A stretch of DNA of 64,000 nucleotides from NCBI GenBank assembly GCA_900471485.1, contig UCEU01000028.1:37111-101110 (forward strand), in the 5' to 3' direction. The notes beneath the pieces are model-generated. The model had not been told where the DNA came from and ran no database searches. It was given only the letters and a program-made list of their open reading frames with translations. Positions 1 through 8,047 of the stretch are shown here, piece by piece; position 1 is the first letter of the stretch; every line of letters begins with the position of its first letter. Origin of the DNA: Hyphomicrobiales bacterium (GTDB lineage: Bacteria > Pseudomonadota > Alphaproteobacteria > Rhizobiales > Rhizobiaceae). The position numbers were made by a program, and so were the translations under genes.

Positions 1-57
1 CGCGCGGGCGATGTCATCGAATGCTTCCGCGTCGAGCATATCACCCGTACGCTCTGA
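1..57 (+). CDS. infB: Translation initiation factor IF-2, C-terminal end (partial)
   Basis: Only the last 18 codons and the TGA stop lie in the window; the gene starts upstream. The visible tail, RAGDVIECFRVEHITRTL, matches the end of alphaproteobacterial IF-2, where the last beta-barrel closes with a GDxIECF...EHxxRTL pattern. IF-2 is the GTPase that brings initiator tRNA to the 30S subunit. The identification is supported by rbfA and truB following in the same direction, the usual rhizobial order. Nothing can be said about the GTPase domain from here. Confidence 0.85.
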   Translation, partial: RAGDVIECFRVEHITRTL

Positions 58-81
58 TCGTGCGAGACTAGAGTTGTGGAC

Positions 82-110
82 GGGCGCCGGATCATATGAG
101 GCCGGCGCCC
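82..110 (+). terminator. GC-rich hairpin between infB and rbfA
   Basis: Perfect 9-bp inverted repeat GGGCGCCGG (82-90) and CCGGCGCCC (102-110) with an 11-nt loop, followed by GAACCTTTTG. It may be a weak terminator or attenuator of infB, or an mRNA-stabilising hairpin inside the infB-rbfA-truB operon. The T-run is short and offset, so full termination is doubtful. Confidence 0.5.
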
Positions 111-115
111 GAACC

Positions 116-163
116 TTTTGAGGCCCCGGACTTTTGAGGCCCCAGATTTTTGAGGCAAAGAAC
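116..163 (+). repeat. Three tandem 16-bp repeats carrying the rbfA ribosome-binding site
   Basis: Three head-to-tail 16-bp units run from 116-131, 132-147 and 148-163. Units 1 and 2 both read TTTTGAGGCCCC followed by GGAC or AGAT. Unit 3 reads TTTTGAGGCAAAGAAC and ends one base before the rbfA ATG at 165. The GAGG core in each unit resembles a Shine-Dalgarno sequence, and only the third is correctly placed for rbfA. Confidence 0.8.
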
Positions 164-164
164 A

Positions 165-572
165 ATGGCAACGAAAACCTCGACAGCACAGTCGCAGCGC
201 ATGCTGCGCGTCGGCGAGCAGGTGCGCGCCGCGATCACCCAGGTCCTGCAGCGCGGCGAAGTGCGCGACGACCTCCTGGAAAAGACCGTCATTTCCGTGT
301 CCGAAGTGCGCATGTCGACCGATCTGAAGGTCGCGACCGCCTTCATCACGCCGCTTGGCGTCTCCGATCATGACGCGATCATCGCGGCGCTGAGCCGCCA
401 CGCCAAATTCATCCGCGGCCGTCTCGGCCCGCATCTCAGGCAGATGAAATTCATGCCCGAGATCCGCTTCCGCGACGATACGAGCTTCGACAATTACAAG
501 AAGATCGACGAGCTGCTGCGCTCGCCCGAGGTCATGCGCGACCTTGAGGACGGCGATACCGACGAAAAGTAA
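165..572 (+). CDS. rbfA: 30S ribosome-binding factor A
   Basis: Encodes 135 residues, a normal length for RbfA, the KH-fold protein that binds immature 30S subunits near the 5' end of 16S rRNA and helps late maturation and cold adaptation. Recognisable family segments are the N-terminal RVGEQVRAAITQVLQRG, the central VRMSTDLKVATAFITPLG strand-helix block, and the C-terminal RGRLGPHLRQMKFMPEIRF. The ATG at 165 is preferred over an in-frame TTG at 150 because a GAGGCAAAG ribosome-binding site lies just before it. It follows infB and is followed 12 bases later by truB, so the three are probably cotranscribed. Confidence 0.93.
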   Translation: MATKTSTAQSQRMLRVGEQVRAAITQVLQRGEVRDDLLEKTVISVSEVRMSTDLKVATAFITPLGVSDHDAIIAALSRHAKFIRGRLGPHLRQMKFMPEIRFRDDTSFDNYKKIDELLRSPEVMRDLEDGDTDEK

Positions 573-584
573 CAGAAGAGCCTT

Positions 585-1517
585 ATGTCCAAACCACGCA
601 AGCCCAAAGGCCGCCCGATCTCGGGCTGGCTTATCCTTGACAAGCCCGTCGACTTCGGCTCGACCGAAGCCGTCTCCAAGATCAAGTGGCTGTTCAAGGC
701 GCAGAAATGCGGCCACGCCGGTACGCTCGATCCGCTGGCTTCGGGCATGCTGCCGATCGCGCTTGGCGACGCGACCAAGACCGTTCCCTACGTTATGGAC
801 GGCCGCAAGATCTACGAATTCACCGTGACCTGGGGCGAGCAGCGCTCGACCGACGACCTCGAGGGCGAGGTTATCGAGAGTTCGGACAAGCGTCCGACCG
901 AAGACCAGATCCTGGCGCTGCTCCCCAACTATACCGGTGTCATCAGCCAGGTCCCGCCGCAATTCTCCGCGATCAAGATCGCAGGCGAGCGTGCCTATGA
1001 CCTCGCCCGCGAGGGTGAGACGGTCGAAATCCCGTCGCGTGAGGTGGAAATCTATCGCCTGACGCTGCTCGAATGCGAGAACGAAAGCACGGCGCATTTT
1101 GAAGTCGAGTGCGGCAAGGGCACCTATGTCCGCGCGCTCGCCCGCGATTTCGGCCGCGATCTCGGCTGCTTCGGCCACATCTCCGGTCTGCGCCGCAGCT
1201 TCGTGGCGCCCTTCGCTGAAGAGACCATGATCCCGCTCGCCGAGCTCGTCGCACTGGAAGACATTCAGGATGGCGAAGAACGTCTGGCGGCACTCGATGC
1301 GCTTCTGATCGACACCAGCGAGGCACTCTCCTCGCTGCCGCATCTGATCGTCAACGACGACCAGGCCCATCGCCTGAAGATGGGCAACCCCATCCTGGTG
1401 CGCGGCCGCGATGCGCCGGTGGAAGAAAGCGAAGCCTATGCCACGGCCCGCGGCAAGCTGATCGCCATCGGCGAAATCGGCCAGGGCGAATTCCGCCCCA
1501 AGCGCGTCTTCGGTTAA
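585..1517 (+). CDS. truB: tRNA pseudouridine(55) synthase TruB
   Basis: Encodes 310 residues. TruB converts U55 in the T-loop of elongator tRNAs to pseudouridine. The catalytic motif GHAGTLDPLASGMLP lies at residues 43-57 with the catalytic Asp at 49. The N-terminal SGWLILDKPVDFGST block, the KIYEFTVTWGEQRSTDD strand and the FSAIKIAGERAYDLAREGE segment are also typical. The C-terminal 80 residues fit the alphaproteobacterial TruB C-terminal extension. It starts 12 bases after rbfA stops and ends before an inverted repeat that separates it from the convergent gst gene. Confidence 0.95.
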   Translation: MSKPRKPKGRPISGWLILDKPVDFGSTEAVSKIKWLFKAQKCGHAGTLDPLASGMLPIALGDATKTVPYVMDGRKIYEFTVTWGEQRSTDDLEGEVIESSDKRPTEDQILALLPNYTGVISQVPPQFSAIKIAGERAYDLAREGETVEIPSREVEIYRLTLLECENESTAHFEVECGKGTYVRALARDFGRDLGCFGHISGLRRSFVAPFAEETMIPLAELVALEDIQDGEERLAALDALLIDTSEALSSLPHLIVNDDQAHRLKMGNPILVRGRDAPVEESEAYATARGKLIAIGEIGQGEFRPKRVFG

Positions 1518-1523
1518 AGATCA

Positions 1524-1545
1524 GCGCGCGGTTTGAACCGCGCGC
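1524..1545. terminator. Hairpin between convergent truB and gst
   Basis: Inverted repeat GCGCGCGG...CCGCGCGC with a TTTGAA-type loop lies just after the truB stop and 11 bases before the end of the convergent gst gene. It is followed by ATCTCTCG rather than a clean T-run. It is a plausible terminator for either strand. Confidence 0.5.
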
Positions 1546-1556
1546 ATCTCTCGCAA

Positions 1557-2165
1557 TCAGATCAGGCCTTCGGCCTTCATGGTCGCCTGGACCGACGGGC
1601 GGGCGGCAACGCGCGCGACGTAATCCTTCAGCTTCGGCCACGCGTCCAGCGAAACGCTCATCGGCTTCGTCCAGCTCGTCACGACGAACGCATAGGCGTC
1701 GGCCACGGTGAAGTTCGGGCCGGTCAGATAGTCGCGGCCGTCGGCCAACAGCGATTCCAGCCACGCGAATTTCTTCTGCAGCACCTCGCGCGCCGCGTCC
1801 TTTTCCGCATCGGTCTTGCCGGGGTGGAAGAGCGGGCTGAACGACTTGTGCAATTCGGAGCCGACGAAGCTCAGCATTTCCTGGACGCGGGCGCGGGCAA
1901 GGGTGCCGGCCGGAGGCGCGAGATCGGTGGCGCCATTACTGTCGGCGACATACTGCAGGATCGCCGGACCCTCGGTCAGGACTTCGCCGCCGTCAAGCTG
2001 AAGAGCCGGCACGGCGCCCTTGGGGTTGATCGCAAAGAAGTCGCCGCCGCTTTCCATGACCTTCGTCTTGGTGCTGACCTTCTCGATCTCGAAAGGCTTG
2101 CCGATTTCATGAAGAACGATGTGGGATGCCATGGAGCAGGCGCCGGGGGCATAGAAGAGTTTCAC
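1557..2165 (-). CDS. gst: Beta-class-like glutathione S-transferase
   Basis: Encodes 202 residues if translation starts at GTG 2165, which is preceded by AGAAAGGAATTTGC, a good ribosome-binding site. Longer in-frame starts would add about 50 residues unrelated to the family. The N-terminus KLFYAPGACSMASHIVLHEIG is the thioredoxin-like domain start of bacterial beta-class GSTs, with Cys10 in the position that contacts glutathione. The C-terminal helical domain ends with the VQATMKAEGL tail common in this group. It probably conjugates or reduces electrophiles in the cytoplasm; the substrate is unknown. It is monocistronic, convergent with truB and divergent from rpsO. Confidence 0.85.
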   Translation of the reverse strand: MKLFYAPGACSMASHIVLHEIGKPFEIEKVSTKTKVMESGGDFFAINPKGAVPALQLDGGEVLTEGPAILQYVADSNGATDLAPPAGTLARARVQEMLSFVGSELHKSFSPLFHPGKTDAEKDAAREVLQKKFAWLESLLADGRDYLTGPNFTVADAYAFVVTSWTKPMSVSLDAWPKLKDYVARVAARPSVQATMKAEGLI

Positions 2166-2431
2166 GCAAATTCCTTTCTGGAAACAGACTTGCACGGCGC
2201 AGGTGATAGTCGATCGCCTTGCCCGCGCAACCGACATTTTGCATGATCGTCTCTTTGTGATCGCGGCACCAAATCGCTGATCAGGCGCCAAAAACTCCGC
2301 TCTTCCATTCATGTGCCGGATATTGTATAGGCAGCGCCAGCATCAGGCTCGCTTGAATGCATTCGCGGCCAAAGCTGGACGACATCCCGGCTTTTGGCGA
2401 CCTTATCTCCTCTCATCGAAAGGAACATCCG

Positions 2432-2701
2432 ATGTCGATTACTGCTGAGCGCAAGACGGCACTTATCAAGGAATACGCAACGTTCGAAGGCGACACCGGT
2501 TCGCCGGAAGTTCAGGTTGCGATCCTCACCGAGCGCATCAACAACCTCACGGAACACTTCAAGGGCCACAAGAAGGATAACCATTCCCGCCGTGGCCTGC
2601 TGACGATGGTTTCGAGCCGCCGCTCGCTTCTTGACTACCTCAAGAAGAAGAACGAAGGCCGTTACACCAAGCTGATCACCAGCCTGGGTATCCGCCGCTA
2701 A
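2432..2701 (+). CDS. rpsO: 30S ribosomal protein S15
   Basis: Encodes exactly 89 residues, the standard S15 length. The sequence MSITAERKTALIKEYA, the DTGSPEVQVAILTERI motif and the HSRRGLLTMVSSRRSLLDYL block are diagnostic. S15 is a primary 16S rRNA binder that organises the central domain of the 30S subunit. The ATG at 2432 has the ribosome-binding site AAAGGAAC; an upstream in-frame extension is not needed. The hairpin after the stop and the downstream pnp gene reproduce the widespread rpsO-pnp arrangement. Confidence 0.97.
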   Translation: MSITAERKTALIKEYATFEGDTGSPEVQVAILTERINNLTEHFKGHKKDNHSRRGLLTMVSSRRSLLDYLKKKNEGRYTKLITSLGIRR

Positions 2702-2708
2702 GGCTTTT

Positions 2709-2737
2709 CGGCGGGCGCTCCTTGTGGACGCCCGCCG
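2709..2737 (+). terminator. rpsO hairpin terminator
   Basis: Perfect 9-bp stem CGGCGGGCG (2709-2717) and CGCCCGCCG (2729-2737), seven bases after the rpsO stop, followed by CATTTGTTTCC. It fits a weak intrinsic terminator or an RNase-protecting 3' structure between rpsO and pnp. Confidence 0.65.
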
Positions 2738-3028
2738 CATTTGTTTCCGGGGAACGTTTCTCCGACACCGCAGGACGCCGCAGGCGTTTGCGGGACTGCC
2801 CGCGGACCCGGATGGGCCGGATCCGCAAAACCAACCGTTGACCTGTCATGGGGCAGGATTGCCGGATGCTTTCGGCCAAGGCGCACACCTTGGCCCGATT
2901 TTCTCGACGAGGAAATCGAGACCGCAAAGCCTCCCGTTGTCTTGCCCATGATGCGTCATCAACAATTGCGGTCGTCTGCGCCGTGCCCTTGGGCCAATGG
3001 CGCGCCTCCGCATTGAAGGACAAGACAT
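2738..3028 (+). other. Long pnp leader region, no gene
   Basis: About 290 bases separate the rpsO hairpin from the pnp start. No convincing reading frame is present on either strand. A -35-like TTGACC occurs at 2838-2843 without a good -10 at the normal distance. The pnp ribosome-binding site AAGGACAAG is at its end. In enterobacteria the pnp leader is the site of RNase III-dependent autoregulation; whether this one is structured similarly cannot be judged by eye. Confidence 0.5.
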
Positions 3029-5167
3029 ATGTTCGACACTCATTCCGTGGAAATCGAGTGGGCAGGTCGCCCGCTGAAGCTCGAAACCGGCAAGATCGCC
3101 CGTCAGGCTGACGGCGCCGTTCTCGCGACCTACGGCGAAACCGTGGTTCTCGCCACCGTCGTTTCCGCCAAGGCGCCGAAGCCTGGCCAGGACTTCTTTC
3201 CGCTGACCGTCAACTACCAGGAAAAGACCTACGCAGCCGGCAAGATCCCCGGTGGCTACTTCAAGCGCGAAGGCCGTCCGTCGGAAAACGAAACGCTGGT
3301 TTCGCGCCTGATCGACCGTCCGATCCGCCCGCTCTTCCCTGAAGGCTACAAGAACGACACGCAGGTCGTCGTCACCGTTGTCCAGCACGATCTGGAAAAC
3401 AACCCGGACGTTCTGTCGATGGTTGCCGCTTCGGCTGCTCTGACGCTCTCCGGCGTTCCCTTCATGGGCCCGGTCGGCGGCGCACGCGTCGGCTACATCA
3501 ACGGCGAATACGTCCTGAACCCGCATCTCGACGAAATGGACGAGTCGATCCTCGACCTCGTTGTCGCCGGTACGCACGACGCCGTTCTGATGGTTGAATC
3601 CGAAGCCAAGGAACTCAACGAAGAAGTCATGCTCGGCGCCGTCATGTTCGGCCATCGTGGTTTCCAACCGGTTCTCGACGCGATCATCAAGCTCGCCGAA
3701 GTGGCTGCCAAGGAGCCGCGCGACTTCCAGCCGGAAGACTTCTCCGAACTCGAAGCCGAAATGCTGAAGCACTTCGAAGCAGAGCTGCGCACCGCCTACA
3801 AGAACACCCAGAAGGCTGAACGCTACGCTGCCGTCGACGCCGTCAAGGCCAAGGTCAAGGCGCACTTCTTCCCTGAGGGCGAAGAGCCGAAGTACACCGC
3901 CGAAGTCATCGGCGCGATCTTCAAGCACCTGCAGGCCAAGATCGTTCGTTGGAACATCCTCGACACCAAGAGCCGCATCGACGGCCGCGATCTCGAGACC
4001 GTTCGCCCGATCGTATCGGAAGTCGGCCTCCTGCCGCGCACCCACGGTTCTGCTCTCTTCACCCGCGGTGAAACGCAGGCGATCGTCGTTGCCACGCTCG
4101 GCACCGGCGAAGACGAACAGTACGTCGACAGCCTGACGGGCATGTACAAGGAGCGCTTCCTGCTCCATTACAACTTCCCTCCCTACTCGGTTGGCGAAAC
4201 CGGCCGCATGGGCTCTCCGGGCCGTCGCGAAATCGGTCACGGCAAGCTCGCATGGCGTGCTATCCGCCCGATGCTGCCGTCGGCTGAACAGTTCCCCTAC
4301 ACGCTGCGCGTTGTCTCCGAGATCACCGAGTCCAACGGCTCGTCCTCGATGGCAACCGTCTGCGGCACCTCGCTCGCTCTGATGGACGCCGGCGTTCCTT
4401 TGGCTAAGCCGGTTGCCGGTATCGCCATGGGCCTGATCCTCGAAGGTGACCGCTTCGCCGTTCTCTCCGACATCCTCGGCGACGAAGACCACCTCGGCGA
4501 CATGGACTTTAAGGTTGCAGGTACTGCCGACGGCATCACCTCGCTGCAGATGGACATCAAGATCGCCGGCATCACCGAAGAGATCATGAAGGTCGCTCTC
4601 GGCCAGGCACAGGGCGGTCGTACGCACATCCTCGGCGAAATGTCGAAGGCGATCTCCGAAGGCCGTTCGCAGCTCGGCGAATTCGCTCCGCGCATCGAAG
4701 TCATGAACATCCCGGTCGACAAGATCCGTGAAGTCATCGGCTCCGGCGGCAAGGTCATCCGCGAAATCGTCGAAAAGACCGGCGCCAAGATCAACATCGA
4801 AGACGACGGCACCGTGAAGATCGCATCTTCCTCGGGCAAGGAAATCGAAGCGGCCCGCAAGTGGATCCACTCGATCGTTGCCGAGCCTGAAATCGGCGTG
4901 ATCTACGAAGGCACGGTTGTGAAGACCGCCGACTTCGGCGCCTTCGTCAACTTCTTCGGCGCCCGCGACGGCCTCGTCCACATCTCGCAGCTCGCTTCCG
5001 AGCGTGTTGCCAAGACCCAGGACGTCGTCAAGGAAGGCCAGAAGGTTTGGGTCAAGCTCCTCGGCTTCGACGAGCGCGGCAAGGTCCGCCTGTCGATGAA
5101 GGTTGTCGACCAGGCGACCGGCCAGGAAATCCCTGCCGACAAGAAGAAGGAAGAAGCAGCCGAGTAA
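3029..5167 (+). CDS. pnp: Polyribonucleotide nucleotidyltransferase (PNPase)
   Basis: Encodes 712 residues with the full PNPase layout: a first RNase PH-like domain from about 10 to 225, an all-helical linker, a second catalytic RNase PH domain from about 310 to 545, a KH domain around 555-615 with the loop REVIGSGGKVIREI, and an S1 domain around 620-690 with YEGTVVKTADFGAFVNFF. The active-site region carries SDILGDEDHLGDMDFKVAGT. PNPase degrades mRNA 3'-5' phosphorolytically and adds tails, often within a degradosome. The lysine- and glutamate-rich C-terminus is short. It is followed at once by a strong terminator. Confidence 0.97.
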   Translation: MFDTHSVEIEWAGRPLKLETGKIARQADGAVLATYGETVVLATVVSAKAPKPGQDFFPLTVNYQEKTYAAGKIPGGYFKREGRPSENETLVSRLIDRPIRPLFPEGYKNDTQVVVTVVQHDLENNPDVLSMVAASAALTLSGVPFMGPVGGARVGYINGEYVLNPHLDEMDESILDLVVAGTHDAVLMVESEAKELNEEVMLGAVMFGHRGFQPVLDAIIKLAEVAAKEPRDFQPEDFSELEAEMLKHFEAELRTAYKNTQKAERYAAVDAVKAKVKAHFFPEGEEPKYTAEVIGAIFKHLQAKIVRWNILDTKSRIDGRDLETVRPIVSEVGLLPRTHGSALFTRGETQAIVVATLGTGEDEQYVDSLTGMYKERFLLHYNFPPYSVGETGRMGSPGRREIGHGKLAWRAIRPMLPSAEQFPYTLRVVSEITESNGSSSMATVCGTSLALMDAGVPLAKPVAGIAMGLILEGDRFAVLSDILGDEDHLGDMDFKVAGTADGITSLQMDIKIAGITEEIMKVALGQAQGGRTHILGEMSKAISEGRSQLGEFAPRIEVMNIPVDKIREVIGSGGKVIREIVEKTGAKINIEDDGTVKIASSSGKEIEAARKWIHSIVAEPEIGVIYEGTVVKTADFGAFVNFFGARDGLVHISQLASERVAKTQDVVKEGQKVWVKLLGFDERGKVRLSMKVVDQATGQEIPADKKKEEAAE

Positions 5168-5190
5168 GCTGCGCCTTCCGAAGACTTCAT

Positions 5191-5219
5191 GGGCGCGGGA
5201 ATCTTCTCGCGCCCTTTTT
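5191..5219 (+). terminator. Intrinsic terminator of pnp
   Basis: Stem GGGCGCG (5191-5197) and CGCGCCC (5208-5214), extendable inward by weaker pairs, followed directly by TTTTT (5215-5219). It lies 23 bases after the pnp stop and upstream of the next gene's start. Confidence 0.85.
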
Positions 5220-5242
5220 CTATTCAGGATCGAGATAAAACG

Positions 5243-6259
5243 ATGAGCAGCGAGACGCTGAAGACACTGTTCCACCCCTTTGTAAGCGGCACCGTCGAGG
5301 CGCCCGGCGAGGGCGAGCGCGTGCTCTTCCTCGGCGCCGAGGCAGGCTTCGCCCTGCCGCAGGGCTTTGCCGCCGCGCTGAGCGCCGTACAGGGCTTCCG
5401 TCCACTGTACCGGCAGCTACTAGCCCAGCGCATCGAAACCACGCCTGCGGTCGAAGGCGAGGACTACGATGCCGTTCTGGTCCTCTGCAACAAGCACAAG
5501 GGCGAGAACGAGGCGAATATCGCGACCGCACTCACCCGCGTGAAGATGGGCGGCCTCGTCGTCGTCGCCGGCGGCAAGGAAGACGGCATCCAGCCGCTGC
5601 GCAAGCGCATGGAAGCCTTCGGCCTGTCGCTCGAGCACATGCCTAAGTATCACGGCGTCGCCTTCTGGTTCGGCGCGCCGGCCGATCCATCCGAAATCAT
5701 CGCCAAGTTCGCCAAGCCGGCTGTGCGCGTCGACGGCCGCTTCGAGGCTGCCGCCGGCATGTTCTCGCACGACCGCATCGACGACGGCTCGGAGTTGCTC
5801 GCCTCGCGCCTGCCCACCGATTTCACCGGCGACGTCGCCGATTTCGGCGCCGGCTGGGGCTATCTCTCCGTCGAGATGGCGGAGCGCTCCCCCGGTGTCA
5901 GCCGCCTCGACCTCTACGAGGCGAATTACGCCGCTCTGGGGGCCGCCAAGGCCAACATCGAGGAGAACTGCCCGAATGTACCGGCACGCTTCTTCTGGCA
6001 CGATCTGGCGGGCGAGCCGGTCAAGGACAAGTACGACCTGATCATCATGAACCCGCCCTTCCACGAAAGCCACGCCGCCGAGCCGGCGCTCGGCCAGGCG
6101 ATGATCAAGACGGCGGCAGCGTCGCTGCGCTCCGGTGGTCGCCTCCTGCTGGTTGCCAACCGCGGCCTGCCCTACGAGCCGGTACTGGCCGCAAGCTTCC
6201 GCGAAAGCGGCGAAACCTGCCGCAACGCCCGCTTCAAGGTCTTGTGGGCGAAGAAATAA
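5243..6259 (+). CDS. rsmC: RsmC-like rRNA guanine-N2 methyltransferase
   Basis: Encodes 338 residues from ATG 5243. The C-terminal half is a class I SAM methyltransferase: motif I DFGAGWGYLSVEM begins near residue 198, the acidic loop LDLYEANYAALGAAKANI follows, and the catalytic NPPFHE motif is near residue 269. The N-terminal half resembles the degenerate methyltransferase-like domain of RsmC/RlmG proteins, so the likely target is a guanine N2 in 16S rRNA (G1207 in E. coli). A start further upstream would overlap the pnp terminator. Target specificity is inferred from the family only. Confidence 0.8.
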   Translation: MSSETLKTLFHPFVSGTVEAPGEGERVLFLGAEAGFALPQGFAAALSAVQGFRPLYRQLLAQRIETTPAVEGEDYDAVLVLCNKHKGENEANIATALTRVKMGGLVVVAGGKEDGIQPLRKRMEAFGLSLEHMPKYHGVAFWFGAPADPSEIIAKFAKPAVRVDGRFEAAAGMFSHDRIDDGSELLASRLPTDFTGDVADFGAGWGYLSVEMAERSPGVSRLDLYEANYAALGAAKANIEENCPNVPARFFWHDLAGEPVKDKYDLIIMNPPFHESHAAEPALGQAMIKTAAASLRSGGRLLLVANRGLPYEPVLAASFRESGETCRNARFKVLWAKK

Positions 6260-6301
6260 GGCCTAGGGTACCTCGTCCGCATAGTCGCGTCCGAGGTCAC
6301 C

Positions 6302-7096
6302 TTGCCTGTTTCAGAGCGTCATCATGACACTGCCGTTCACCTTGAGCGGCAGCTTCTACGCAACATCGTCCTGCTGAAGCAGCTTTCGCTCTTCCCCGAA
6401 GATACCTTTGCGCATCGCGTCTCGGATCGCACGGGATCGGGATCTCTTGTGCTCCTCAAGGTCTCCGCCAGCCCCTATGATCGGGACGCGTATGCCGAGG
6501 CGGATTGGGTCGCCTTCATCTCAAGCGACACTCCCACCCTTACAGAACGGCTTCTCGAGCACGTGCCAGAGAATATCGGCGTCGTGTTCAAGGTGGCCAA
6601 TGATGCCGACCGGCGGGTGATTTCGGCGCGCTACGCAACGGAACAGAAAGCCTGCTATCTATCCTACACCGGGAAGGGTAGCGTCGAGCGCGATATCGAC
6701 GTGGCTGTCACCGCCGCACCTGGAAACGTCGTTCTCGACGCGCTTGAGAAGCAAGGGCACACCCGTAGCTGGCTGCAAGCCCTGCTCGATGCCAACGAGG
6801 CTTTCGTCTGCATCCTCGGTCCGGAGGACGAGCCGCAGTCGCTGTGCTTCGTCTTCCGGAACTATGCGACGGTCTGGGAGATTGGCGGCGTCTATACCGC
6901 CGAGAATTCGAGGGGCCGAGGTCTCGCGGGTAAAGTCGTCCGCACGGCCCTGGCCGAACTCGCCAAGAGAAACATGCTCTCGCGCTATCAAGTCAGCGCC
7001 GACAACAGCGCATCAATTCGCGTTGCCGAGAAACTTGGCATGCAATGCTTCATGACGCTTACGCACCACCTGCGTTTGCCGAGAGCGTTGCCGTAA
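6302..7096 (+). CDS. GNAT family N-acetyltransferase
   Basis: Encodes 264 residues if it starts at TTG 6302, which has GAGGT upstream. The last 80 residues form a GNAT fold: WEIGGVYTAENSRGRGLAGKVV (about 195-215) contains the acetyl-CoA pyrophosphate-binding R-G-R-G-L/A pattern, and SADNSASIRVAEKLGM follows as the last conserved motif. The N-terminal 180 residues are not recognisable and may fix the substrate. The arrangement resembles FR47-like acetyltransferases with an extra N-terminal domain. The substrate is unknown. It is convergent with fabI, separated by the fabI terminator. Confidence 0.75.
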   Translation: MPVSERHHDTAVHLERQLLRNIVLLKQLSLFPEDTFAHRVSDRTGSGSLVLLKVSASPYDRDAYAEADWVAFISSDTPTLTERLLEHVPENIGVVFKVANDADRRVISARYATEQKACYLSYTGKGSVERDIDVAVTAAPGNVVLDALEKQGHTRSWLQALLDANEAFVCILGPEDEPQSLCFVFRNYATVWEIGGVYTAENSRGRGLAGKVVRTALAELAKRNMLSRYQVSADNSASIRVAEKLGMQCFMTLTHHLRLPRALP

Positions 7097-7176
7097 AGGC
7101 GTTACCGGCCCCGAGGCCGGGAAGTGAGCGGCATCCATTGCTCCCCGGTCGTCCGAAGACGGGAGCGATAGAAACG

Positions 7177-7211
7177 AAAAAGGCCATGCGCAATATAATG
7201 CGCATGGCCTT
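7177..7211 (-). terminator. Intrinsic terminator of the fabA-fabB-fabI block
   Basis: Perfect 12-bp inverted repeat AAGGCCATGCGC (7180-7191) and GCGCATGGCCTT (7200-7211) with an 8-base AT-rich loop. Read on the minus strand it follows the fabI stop by 25 bases and is continued by TTT and TCGTTTC. It can also act as a roadblock for the convergent GNAT gene. Confidence 0.85.
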
Positions 7212-7236
7212 GCATTCGGTTCCGGCTGGCTGCCGC

Positions 7237-8043
7237 TTACTCGGCGTCCGCCTTGCGCAGCGTATCGAGCGCCGGCATCGAGGTGATGTTGAAGCCGGCG
7301 TCGACGAAGTGGATTTCGCCGGTGACGCCTGCCGCCATGTCGGAGAGCAGGTAAAGCGCCGAATTGCCGACGTGATCGATCGTCACGGTCTTGCGCAGCG
7401 GCGAGTTCTGCTGGTTCCACGACAGGATGGCGCGGGCGTCCGAAATACCGGCGCCGGCGAGCGTGCGGATCGGGCCGGCGGAGATCGCGTTGACGCGAAT
7501 GCCGCGCGGGCCGTAATCGGCCGCCAGGTAGCGCACGGAGGCCTCGAGAGCCGCCTTGGCGACGCCCATGACGTTGTAGTTCGGGATGACGCGCGTCGAG
7601 CCGTTATAGGTCAGCGTCAGCATCGAGCCGCCTTCGTTCATCAAAGGCGCCAGACGCTTGGCGATCTCGGTGAACGAGAAACAGGAGATCACCATCGTGC
7701 GGCTGAAATTGTCGCGCGTCGTGTCGGCGTAGAGGCCCTTGAGCTCGTTCTTGTCGGAGAAGCCGATGGCGTGCACGACGAAGTCGAGCGTGCCCCAGCG
7801 TTCCTTGATCGCGTCGACCGTGGCGTCGACGGACGCGATGTCCTCGACGTCGCATGGCAGCACGAAGTCGGAGCCGACTTCGGCGGCAAGCGGCTTGACG
7901 CGCTTGCCCAGCGCGTCGCCCTGGTAGGTGAAGGCAAGTTCCGCGCCCTGTGCCGCCAGCGCCTTGGAAATGCCCCAGGCGATGGAGTGGTTGTTCGCGA
8001 CACCCATGATAAGCCCGCGCTTACCCTGCATGATTCCCGTCAT
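7237..8043 (-). CDS. fabI: Enoyl-[acyl-carrier-protein] reductase (NADH)
   Basis: Encodes 268 residues, typical of FabI, which reduces trans-2-enoyl-ACP in the last step of each fatty-acid elongation cycle. The SDR-type nucleotide motif GVANNHSIAWG is at 14-24. The catalytic Tyr146, Tyr156 and Lys163 fall at the same numbers as in E. coli FabI, within YNVMGVAK. The start at 8043 is four bases after the fabB stop at 8048, so the genes are translationally close. A second in-frame ATG lies four codons later. FabI is the triclosan target; nothing here suggests a resistance change. Confidence 0.95.
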   Translation of the reverse strand: MTGIMQGKRGLIMGVANNHSIAWGISKALAAQGAELAFTYQGDALGKRVKPLAAEVGSDFVLPCDVEDIASVDATVDAIKERWGTLDFVVHAIGFSDKNELKGLYADTTRDNFSRTMVISCFSFTEIAKRLAPLMNEGGSMLTLTYNGSTRVIPNYNVMGVAKAALEASVRYLAADYGPRGIRVNAISAGPIRTLAGAGISDARAILSWNQQNSPLRKTVTIDHVGNSALYLLSDMAAGVTGEIHFVDAGFNITSMPALDTLRKADAE

Positions 8044-8047
8044 GTTA

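Noticed and set aside
5189..5242. Upstream extension of the RsmC-like protein
   Set aside because: The extension would translate through the pnp terminator and has no family similarity; ATG 5243 fits better.
2846..5275. 809-codon minus-strand open frame opposite pnp
   Set aside because: It is the antisense shadow of pnp, produced by GC-rich third positions; it has no family motifs and no ribosome-binding site, while pnp is certain.
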